NCBI GenBank assembly: GCA_023450535.1
Contig: JAEXGX010000119.1
Location: forward strand, 1 to 22,440
DNA from: Pseudomonadota bacterium
Lineage (GTDB): Bacteria > Desulfobacterota > Desulfovibrionia > Desulfovibrionales > Desulfovibrionaceae
Length of the DNA stretch: 22,440 nt
Direction: 5' to 3'
Below, one piece after another: positions 16,449-22,440 of this stretch (positions are counted from its first letter, which is position 1; each line of letters starts with the position of its first letter). The notes under the pieces were generated by a model. It made no database searches. It was not told the DNA's origin and saw nothing but the letters and a program-made list of their open reading frames with translations. A program made the translations under genes and the position numbers.

Positions 16449-17600
16449 ATGAAAATGGAATACCGCCCCGTAGGAAAAACAGGATTGTCCGCCAGCATCA
16501 TCGGGCTTGGCTCGGAGCATCTGGACAACAAACCCTATGAAGTTGTTGAAGAAGTCATTCACGCCGCGCTGGAACAGAACATCAACATGATGGATCTGTT
16601 CATGCCCGGCGACACGGTGCGCAGTAACATCGGCAAGGCCCTTGGCTCTGACCGGAAGAAAATGATGATTCAGGGCCATATCGGCTCCGTCGATCTGCGC
16701 GAGCAGTATGACATGAGCCGCGACCTTGACGTGTGCAAGCGCTATTTCGACAAACTCCTCACCTGTCTGCGCACCGACTACATCGACTTCGGCATGTTGT
16801 TCTTTATGGATACCGACGCCGATGTGGACGCTATTTTCGACAACGGCATTGTCGCCTACGCGCAGGAACTGAAACGGCAGGGCGTCATCCGCGCACTGGG
16901 GGCTGGTGCGCACAACCCCGCCACGGCAAGGCGCATGGTGGAAAGCGGGGTTATTGACCTGTTGATGTTCAGCATCAATCCTGCTTTTGACCTCATGACG
17001 GGCAAAGCGGATATCAGCGCCATGCTGACCGGAAGCTTTGCCGACATGGTGCATTCGTTCGATCCGGACAGGGCCGCGCTCTACCGCCTGTGCGAGAGCA
17101 GCGGCGTCGGCATTTCCGTCATGAAAACCTTTGGCGCGGGAAAATTGTTATCTGCCGAGCATACGCCCTTTGCCAGCCCCATGACCCCGGCGCAATGTAT
17201 CCACTATGCACTCACCCGCCCTGCGGTCGTCAGTACGCTGGTCGGCTGTCAGAGCAGACAGCATGTCCTCGACGCTGTCCGTTACCTCTCGCTTTCCGAG
17301 GAAGAAAAAGATTACGCCGCAGTTATCAGCAGCGTCAAAAAAGACTTCAAGGGCTGCTGCGTCTATTGCAATCACTGTCTCCCCTGCCCTGCGGGCATTA
17401 ATATCGCCGCAGTCAACAAATACCTGGATATCGCCGTGCTGGACGAAAGCAACGTGCCGCCGAGCATACGCCAGCACTACAAGGAGCTGGAAAGCCACGG
17501 TTCTGACTGCATCGAGTGTGGAAGCTGCGAAGAACGCTGTCCTTTCAAGGTGCAGGTTATGGCAAATATGAAGCGGGCGGCAAAACTCTTTAGTCTGTAG
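16449..17600 (+). CDS. Aldo/keto reductase-like protein with two [4Fe-4S] motifs
   Basis: 383 residues. An AKR-type TIM barrel (about 1-295: RPVGKTGLSASIIGLGSEHLD, DYIDFGMLFF, RALGAGAHNP, VMKTFGAGKL) is fused to a ferredoxin-like tail. The tail has CxxCxxCxxCP at Cys304-Cys313 and CxxCxxCxxxCP at Cys354-Cys364, as in COG1453-type oxidoreductases. Unusually, the NAD(P)H-dependent AKR tetrad is not intact. Asp49 can be placed (NMMDLFMPGD), but the expected Tyr position is Gly54, the Lys strand reads MMIQGHIG, and the His of LLH is Phe (MLFFMD). The barrel may therefore bind something else or use the clusters for a different redox reaction. The start has AGGAG six bases upstream. It stands alone between regulatory repeats and a strong terminator. 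Physiological substrate unknown. Confidence 0.88.
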   Translation: MKMEYRPVGKTGLSASIIGLGSEHLDNKPYEVVEEVIHAALEQNINMMDLFMPGDTVRSNIGKALGSDRKKMMIQGHIGSVDLREQYDMSRDLDVCKRYFDKLLTCLRTDYIDFGMLFFMDTDADVDAIFDNGIVAYAQELKRQGVIRALGAGAHNPATARRMVESGVIDLLMFSINPAFDLMTGKADISAMLTGSFADMVHSFDPDRAALYRLCESSGVGISVMKTFGAGKLLSAEHTPFASPMTPAQCIHYALTRPAVVSTLVGCQSRQHVLDAVRYLSLSEEEKDYAAVISSVKKDFKGCCVYCNHCLPCPAGINIAAVNKYLDIAVLDESNVPPSIRQHYKELESHGSDCIECGSCEERCPFKVQVMANMKRAAKLFSL

Positions 17601-17643
17601 GTTCGTAGAGCAGTCCAACATTGAAATGCTCCAGAAAAAAACC

Positions 17644-17695
17644 AAGGCTCCCAGCAGAACTCTGCTGCTAAAATCAGGCACACGAACGGAGCCTT
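17644..17695. repeat. Nested hairpin element
   Basis: Outer arms AAGGCTCC (17644-17651) and GGAGCCTT (17688-17695) are perfect complements. Inside them CAGCAG (17652-17657) and CTGCTG (17662-17667) form a second stem with a 4-base loop. On the minus strand the outer stem is followed by GG and seven Ts, so it could terminate leftward transcripts. It may alternatively be a remnant of a mobile palindrome. Confidence 0.45.
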
Positions 17696-17726
17696 CCCTT
17701 AAAAAAGTTTTGTCATCACGCTGACG

Positions 17727-17768
17727 ACAACGCCCGGCAATTTTGCGGGGCGTTGTTTTTTCTTTTTT
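17727..17768 (+). terminator. Intrinsic terminator of the reductase gene
   Basis: ACAACGCCC (17727-17735) pairs perfectly with GGGCGTTGT (17748-17756) around a 12-base loop, followed by a long T-rich run (TTTTT, C, TTTTTTT). A textbook rho-independent terminator on the plus strand. Confidence 0.92.
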
Positions 17769-17777
17769 TGTTGAGCA

Positions 17778-17806
17778 TTGACAGAAAAAATTTGTATTTA
17801 TATAAC
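17778..17806 (+). promoter_or_regulatory. Sigma70 promoter of the GGDEF/EAL gene
   Basis: Perfect TTGACA (17778-17783), 17-base spacer, TATAAC (17801-17806, 5 of 6). Predicted start is about 17813, giving a leader of about 150 bases to the ATG at 17962. It sits directly behind the terminator of the previous gene. Confidence 0.82.
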
Positions 17807-17961
17807 GAAAAAAGTTTCTCGGTGAACAAAATTTACAAAATAGTTTTTTTGGTTTTTATACCAAGATAAAAGTTTTCCGTACTTGTTAAATAAACCAGCC
17901 TGGTTGAGTTATCCTCTGGAGTACTCGTCTTTGCAGCCGCATCGCAAAAAAGGAGTTTCGG

Positions 17962-20900
17962 ATGGCGTGGAATGATGACGTAGAGGAAGAGGTAATATCT
18001 ACCCAACTATCGAGTTTATTTCGATATAATCAGGCACTGGACGACGTTTTTGCAGCCTTGTCTTCCTCTCTGGCACAGCGCATTCCTCTGGACGGAACAG
18101 CGCTTTTTTTATTTAATGAAAAATTCGATGTCAGTGCCTCCGCAATATGGAGTAAATCGAAACTGAACGATCTTCGTAGCATGTTCCCGGATCAGGCCGC
18201 ACTTGCGGCCTGGTTTTCTCCAACAAGAGCCGCGCGGCTATGCGCCCGGCTTACGGGGACAAAAGCACTCTGCGTCAAAATTCCTCCCACAGATTTCCCC
18301 TTGCCTTACCGCCCCGGCCCGTGCTGCGCGACGCCTCTGCTGGCCGGAGAAAAGATCATCGGCATTGCCATGTTCCGGCGTGCAGAAGAGCAGTCTCGCT
18401 GGACTTTGGACGAGTTGAAAGCGCTGACCAGACTGGTTCTGCCTCTGAGCATCTTCCTGGCCGGACGCGAATTCTGCGCAGAACAAAGCCTCCGCAACCA
18501 TATTCTCAGCGCGGCACAGACTCAGGCAAAAGTCTGCATGTATATCACCAATCCCCGTACGGACGAAATTCTCTATATGAATCAGACCATGCGGGAATAT
18601 TTCAACCTGGAAAACCCGGAAGGGAAAATCTGCTGGCAAGTATTGCAAAAGAATGCCGAGCACCGCTGCGATTTCTGCCCCATTCCTTTTCTTGAAAAAA
18701 ACAGCGCCAAATCCCCTCTTTACCATTGGGAAGAACACAATTCTCTGATCGGACGGCTGTTCAAAAACTACGACTGCCTCATGCCCTGGCTCGACGGGAG
18801 CATAGTGCATCTGCAGCAATCTATCGATGTTACAGACTACCTGCATCTGTGGGAGGCATCCCAGCGCGACGATCTCACCCTCCTGCCCAACCGCCGGGCC
18901 GGTCTGGCTGAACTGGATGCGGCTCTGGAACGGGTGGCGACGGACGACGTCCTGCTTTCCGTAGCGTTACTCGACATAAATTTTTTGAAAGATATCAATA
19001 ATATCTACAGCCATGCGGAAGGCGACCGCGCCCTGCTTCTGGTTGCCGATGTTCTGCGTCATGGTGTGGGGGACAACGGGTTCTGCTTTCGCCTCAGCGG
19101 CGATGAATTCATCGTGCTCTTTCCAAACGAAAGGCGTCACGCCGCCGTGCGGCGTATGGAAGACATGCGTGAAGAATTGTGCCGCCGCTGCTTTGCCGAA
19201 GGGCTGCCCTGCGCGGTGGATTTCAGCTTCGGCGTGGTAGAGGCAACACCCGGCGTCAGAGCGTCTGCGGTGGAAGTGATGTCCAGCGCGGACGAAAAAA
19301 TGTATGAACGGAAAAAGCAACTGCATATTCTTGAAGCAAAGCGCCGCCTGGCTGCCCCCGCCTCGCCACAGGAAGAACGCTACGCTTACAACCCCCGTTT
19401 GCTGTATCAGGCGTTATCCAAAAGCACGGACGCCTATATTTATGTTTCCAACATTGAAACCGGGGTATTCCGCTATTCCAAGGCCATGGTTGAAGAATTC
19501 GGCCTGCCCGGAGAAGTGATCGAAAATGCCGCTGCCGTGTGGGAAGCACATATCCACCCCGATGACAAAGCCACTTTTCTGGAGGCCAACCAAATCATCG
19601 TAGATGGACGGGCTGACTATCACTGTGTGGAGTACCGCGCCCGCAACCGCAGAGGCGAATGGGTATGGATGCGCTGCCGGGGCAGTCTGGAACGGAATGA
19701 CGAAGGCAAGCCGACGCTGTTCGCCGGATTCATTACCAATTTGGGACAGAAAAACAAAATGGACCCTATCACCGGCCTGTTCAACAAAATCCGCCTGGCG
19801 GAAGACATGGAGTCATTACTGCACAATGGCCAGCCCCAGTCCGTACAGTTCATGCTGATCGGCCTTGACTCCTTTAAAAATGTCAACAACCTGTACGGCA
19901 AGAATTTCGGGGACGAAATCCTGCGCATTGTCGCCCAACGCATTCAGGGAATGCTGCCTCCGAACGCCTCATTGTACCGCCTGGACGGCGACGAGTTCGG
20001 CATAGTGATTCGCGGGGCTCAGGAGAGCGCCCGTTCGATATACCACACCCTGGCCAGAGCCTTCCGTCTGCAGCAAGAATACGACGGCAAAAAGTTCTTC
20101 TGTACCTTGTCTGCAGGTACGGCATCCTTTCCGGACGATGCGCGCGATTATGAAAACCTGCTGCGCTGCGCGGGCAATGCGCTGGATACGGCCAAGCAAA
20201 ACGGGAAAAACCGTCAGGTATTTTTCCTTCCCGAACAAAGCGAGGTCCAACGGCGCGCGCTGGAACTTACCGAATTACTGCGGGAAAGTGTGGAACGTGA
20301 TTTTGAGAACTTTTCCTTGGCGTACCAGCCCCAGGTCACTTCAGACGGAACACGCGTACTGGGAGCCGAGGCTCTGGCCCGTTGGCAATGCGACAAATAC
20401 GGTAAAGTTTCTCCCGGCGAATTTATCCCTCTGCTGGAGCAGAGCGGACTCATTGTACCTTTCGGGCGCTGGGTTTTCCAGCGCGCTGCCGAGCAATGTC
20501 GGCAATGGGTGGATCTAAGGCCTGATTTTGAAGTCAGCATCAATCTATCCTACATTCAGGTGACATCAGACGACATGCTCCCGTTCATCGATCGAACGCT
20601 GAAAAAACTGGATCTGTCTCCCTGCAATATTGTGGTGGAATTCACGGAAAGCAGCCTGATGCAGGGGAATGTGCAAATAGTGTTCGACAATCTGCGCGCC
20701 ATGGGCATACGCATCGCCATGGACGATTTCGGCACGGGTTATTCTTCGCTGGGCATGCTGAAAAACTCACCCGCCGATGTGGTAAAAATAGACCGCACCT
20801 TTGTGCGGGACATCGTGCACAGCCGTTTTGACGAAACTTTCATTCGTTTCGTCGTTGAACTTTGCCACCATGTAAACATCAAGGTTTGCCTGGAAGGCGT

Positions 20901-21039
20901 GGAACACCCCGATGAACACCGACTGGTGGAAGCTATGGGGCTGGACAGTGTACAAGGCTACCTGTTCGGACGCCCGGTGGATGCGATATCCTTTACCCAC
21001 ACCTTCCTTGTCAAAGGACCAAAGACGTACCAGGCGTGA
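17962..21039 (+). CDS. Cyclic-di-GMP protein, GAF-PAS-GGDEF-PAS-GGDEF-EAL
   Basis: 1025 residues, no membrane segment, so cytoplasmic. Order: GAF-like region about 15-175; PAS-like region about 185-295 with a cysteine group (KICW at Cys224, RCDFCP at 236 and 239); first GGDEF about 300-460 with SGDEF (379-383); PAS about 480-595 (AHIHPDDKATF, EYRARNRRGEWVWMR); second GGDEF about 598-757 with DGDEF (675-679); EAL about 765-1010. The EAL catalytic set is intact: EALARW (803), INLS, EFTES, DDFGTGYSS (921), KIDRTFV, EGVE and QGYLFGRPV. Phosphodiesterase activity is therefore likely. The first GGDEF could be active with Ser in the first place; the second is more likely regulatory. Neither has the RxxD site. 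AGGAG lies six bases before the ATG. Single-gene transcript; signal unknown. Confidence 0.93.
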   Translation: MAWNDDVEEEVISTQLSSLFRYNQALDDVFAALSSSLAQRIPLDGTALFLFNEKFDVSASAIWSKSKLNDLRSMFPDQAALAAWFSPTRAARLCARLTGTKALCVKIPPTDFPLPYRPGPCCATPLLAGEKIIGIAMFRRAEEQSRWTLDELKALTRLVLPLSIFLAGREFCAEQSLRNHILSAAQTQAKVCMYITNPRTDEILYMNQTMREYFNLENPEGKICWQVLQKNAEHRCDFCPIPFLEKNSAKSPLYHWEEHNSLIGRLFKNYDCLMPWLDGSIVHLQQSIDVTDYLHLWEASQRDDLTLLPNRRAGLAELDAALERVATDDVLLSVALLDINFLKDINNIYSHAEGDRALLLVADVLRHGVGDNGFCFRLSGDEFIVLFPNERRHAAVRRMEDMREELCRRCFAEGLPCAVDFSFGVVEATPGVRASAVEVMSSADEKMYERKKQLHILEAKRRLAAPASPQEERYAYNPRLLYQALSKSTDAYIYVSNIETGVFRYSKAMVEEFGLPGEVIENAAAVWEAHIHPDDKATFLEANQIIVDGRADYHCVEYRARNRRGEWVWMRCRGSLERNDEGKPTLFAGFITNLGQKNKMDPITGLFNKIRLAEDMESLLHNGQPQSVQFMLIGLDSFKNVNNLYGKNFGDEILRIVAQRIQGMLPPNASLYRLDGDEFGIVIRGAQESARSIYHTLARAFRLQQEYDGKKFFCTLSAGTASFPDDARDYENLLRCAGNALDTAKQNGKNRQVFFLPEQSEVQRRALELTELLRESVERDFENFSLAYQPQVTSDGTRVLGAEALARWQCDKYGKVSPGEFIPLLEQSGLIVPFGRWVFQRAAEQCRQWVDLRPDFEVSINLSYIQVTSDDMLPFIDRTLKKLDLSPCNIVVEFTESSLMQGNVQIVFDNLRAMGIRIAMDDFGTGYSSLGMLKNSPADVVKIDRTFVRDIVHSRFDETFIRFVVELCHHVNIKVCLEGVEHPDEHRLVEAMGLDSVQGYLFGRPVDAISFTHTFLVKGPKTYQA

Positions 21040-21200
21040 GAGTTATGCTTGCCGCACGTTCCTGAGCCTATTTACATGTCACTCGGCTGGTACGGAGGTA
21101 CGGAACCCGCTTCGCCCGACTCCGCAGAGCCCTGCAAAGTCATTTACCCTCATGGCACCCCATTTTTCGTCCAGCGCGGCCCTTTCCTTATTGCAACGCT

Positions 21201-22440
21201 TCAGATCAGGCTTTTCAAAAAACGGTGCAGGCTCTCTTTCGATTCCAGAGGCAGGCGGGAAATCAACTGGCCGATTTCCCTGTCCCACTCAGGTGAACCG
21301 AGAAAGGGATCAGCCGTCTTGAGGCGTCCGGGCAAAAGATTATGCTTTTTGATCTTGCTGTACATGGTGCTGAGCGGAATACCGAGGAAAGAGGCCGCCT
21401 TGCGGATATTTCCCTGATTGCTTTCCAAGGCTTCGGAGAGCAGTTTCTTTTCAAAGGCTCCCTTGCGCCCCCCAAAGCCTTCCACAGCGGCAGCACCTTC
21501 CTGCGCTCCTGACAACGGAGGGACGTAAATAGCATCTCCTTCTGCGAGGTTGACCTGAAGGCGGATGCAATTTTCCAGTTCACGCACATTGCCCGGCCAA
21601 TCGTGCTTCGCAAGGTTGCCGAGCGATTCCTCGACAAGAGGAAGGTTGTACCCTCTTGCCGCAAGAGAAAACATACGCGCAAAATGACGGGCGAGCAGAA
21701 TCACGTCGTCCTCCCGTTCCCGCAGGGCCGGAATGCGCAGTGGAAAGGCATTGAGCCGGTAAAAAAGATCCTGCCGAAATCTGCCCTGCCGGATAAGCTC
21801 CGGCAGTTCCCGGTTGGTAGCAGCAATGACGCGCACATCCACCCTGTGCGGACGGGACGAACCGATCTTGCTGAGTTCTCCGCTTTGCAGGAAACGCAGC
21901 AGGTTAGCCTGCACGTCCAGCGGCAATTCCCCCACTTCATCGAGAAATATGGTGCCGCCGTCGGCCAGTTCAAATTTTCCCACCTTTCCCCGCAGGCTTG
22001 CCCCTGTAAATGTTCCTTCCTCATAACCAAAGAGTTCACTCTGGATCAGCCCTTGCGGCAAAGCTCCGCAATTGACAATGAGGAACGGATGTTTCGCCCG
22101 TGAACCGGCGTTATGTATGGCATGGGCGAACAATTCCTTACCTGTGCCGCTTTCTCCGGTAATGAGCGTGGTCATTTCTCCTGCCGAAGCCTTGCGCGCG
22201 AGTTCAATGGTTCTGCTCAGCGCCCGTGATTTCCCCATGATGTCTTCAAAGCGGTACACCGCTCCGGGGGTCGCCACCCGTGCGGCCAGCTCGCGCACTT
22301 TCCTGCCGCGGCGCAGAATAAGCACCGCTCCACTCAAATTATCGTAACTGACCGTGACATAAAAGGACATGCCCTTTCCGGGGCGGCTGCGCAGGGGCAT
22401 AAAAAAGTCAGTGAGTTCCCGTTCTTCGCGCAGGCAGTTC
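21201..22440 (-). CDS. Sigma54-dependent transcriptional regulator (partial)
   Basis: The frame runs open through the right window edge, so the N-terminus is missing; about 412 residues are visible. The first residues (RELTDFFMPLRSRPGKGMSFYVTV) resemble the end of a PAS-type sensory domain; no receiver domain is seen. The AAA+ domain has Walker A GESGTGKE, Walker B IFLDEVGELP and WPGNVRELEN. The sigma54-contacting loop reads GTFTGA instead of the usual GAFTGA. A Fis-type HTH follows (NQGNIRKAASFLGIPLSTMYSKIKKH), then a tail of about 50 residues beyond it. An internal ATG at 22398-22400 is not a likely start because the PAS-like sequence continues upstream. Convergent with the GGDEF/EAL gene across a 161-bp gap with no clear terminator. 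Target genes probably lie to the right of the window. Confidence 0.9.
   Translation of the reverse strand, partial: NCLREERELTDFFMPLRSRPGKGMSFYVTVSYDNLSGAVLILRRGRKVRELAARVATPGAVYRFEDIMGKSRALSRTIELARKASAGEMTTLITGESGTGKELFAHAIHNAGSRAKHPFLIVNCGALPQGLIQSELFGYEEGTFTGASLRGKVGKFELADGGTIFLDEVGELPLDVQANLLRFLQSGELSKIGSSRPHRVDVRVIAATNRELPELIRQGRFRQDLFYRLNAFPLRIPALREREDDVILLARHFARMFSLAARGYNLPLVEESLGNLAKHDWPGNVRELENCIRLQVNLAEGDAIYVPPLSGAQEGAAAVEGFGGRKGAFEKKLLSEALESNQGNIRKAASFLGIPLSTMYSKIKKHNLLPGRLKTADPFLGSPEWDREIGQLISRLPLESKESLHRFLKSLI

Larger units (their letters stand above)
17601..17961. other. Intergenic region with terminator, hairpin and promoter
   Basis: 361 bp with no convincing gene. The left half contains a nested hairpin and the terminator of the reductase gene. 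The right half (about 17757-17900) is strikingly A+T-rich and contains the promoter and a leader of roughly 150 bases for the c-di-GMP gene at 17962. A small stem TTGGT/ACCAA lies in the leader near 17849-17864. I looked for the conserved pattern of c-di-GMP (GEMM) riboswitches in the leader and did not find it. Confidence 0.7.

Noticed and set aside
16219..16452. Possible 77-residue small protein
   Set aside because: It starts with TTG, has no Shine-Dalgarno, overlaps hairpin sequence and the reductase start, and its product resembles nothing known.
17707..17731. Dyad TTGTC...GACAA beside the reductase terminator, possible antiterminator
   Set aside because: It overlaps the first bases of the terminator arm, but the stem is short and bulged; chance in a T-rich region is more likely.
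17813..17961. Cyclic-di-GMP riboswitch in the leader of the GGDEF/EAL gene
   Set aside because: The conserved GEMM-I/II sequence blocks could not be found by eye. Only a weak 5-bp stem is present.
21040..21200. Terminator or small gene in the convergent gap
   Set aside because: No stem with a T-run on either strand and no supported frame; only a small direct repeat (GGTACGGAGGTACGG) was seen.

Overview
The window reads as chromosomal DNA of a Desulfovibrionaceae-type sulfate- or sulfite-reducing bacterium (Desulfovibrio/Bilophila-like). The main grounds are a multihaem nitrite reductase pair NrfH-NrfA with a Desulfovibrio-style sigma54 two-component system beside it, a two-subunit PyrK/PyrD dihydroorotate dehydrogenase, G+C-rich coding sequence, many Fis/AAA+ sigma54 regulators and several cyclic-di-GMP enzymes. 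The species call is inference. There are no rRNA genes, tRNAs, CRISPR arrays, integrases or insertion sequences that I can see.

Layout from left to right. (1) 34-3911, plus strand: a tightly overlapping four-gene operon for a DppBCDF/OppBCDF-type peptide (or related) ABC importer; its substrate-binding protein is not in the window. (2) 3991-9697, minus strand: adenine deaminase, then pyrK-pyrD, then a membrane dCache-GAF-GGDEF diguanylate cyclase lying 46 bp behind pyrD. (3) 9807-11930, minus strand: nrfH-nrfA with a strong terminator. (4) 12229-16132, plus strand, divergent from nrfHA: a hybrid haem-binding histidine kinase and an NtrC-family response regulator, equivalent in context to the NrfS/NrfR pair of Desulfovibrio vulgaris. 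(5) 16449-17600: a ferredoxin-like aldo/keto reductase family protein that lacks the usual catalytic tetrad, closed by a strong terminator. (6) 17962-21039: a 1025-residue GAF-PAS-GGDEF-PAS-GGDEF-EAL protein behind a near-consensus sigma70 promoter. (7) 21201-22440, minus strand: a sigma54 activator with a Fis-type HTH, cut by the window edge.

The most coherent system is the nitrite module. The 298 bp between nrfH and the kinase hold a -24/-12 type promoter pointing at nrfHA. About 160 bp upstream of its predicted start lies an array of four alternating half-sites of the type TCTGACA/TGTCAGA, spaced 10-11 bp apart and including a perfect 18-bp palindrome. The array has the position and form of an enhancer for the AAA+ response regulator encoded next door. 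It lies inside the 5' end of the kinase reading frame if a TTG start is used, but a much better ATG with a GGAGG site places it in noncoding DNA. The inferred circuit is: a periplasmic haem sensor, then a His-Asp-His-Asp relay, then the regulator on the enhancer, then sigma54 transcription of nrfHA.

Two c-di-GMP proteins of very different design (one membrane-bound cyclase, one soluble tandem-GGDEF/EAL protein) and two structured intergenic regions (16133-16448 and 17601-17961) are the other points worth attention.
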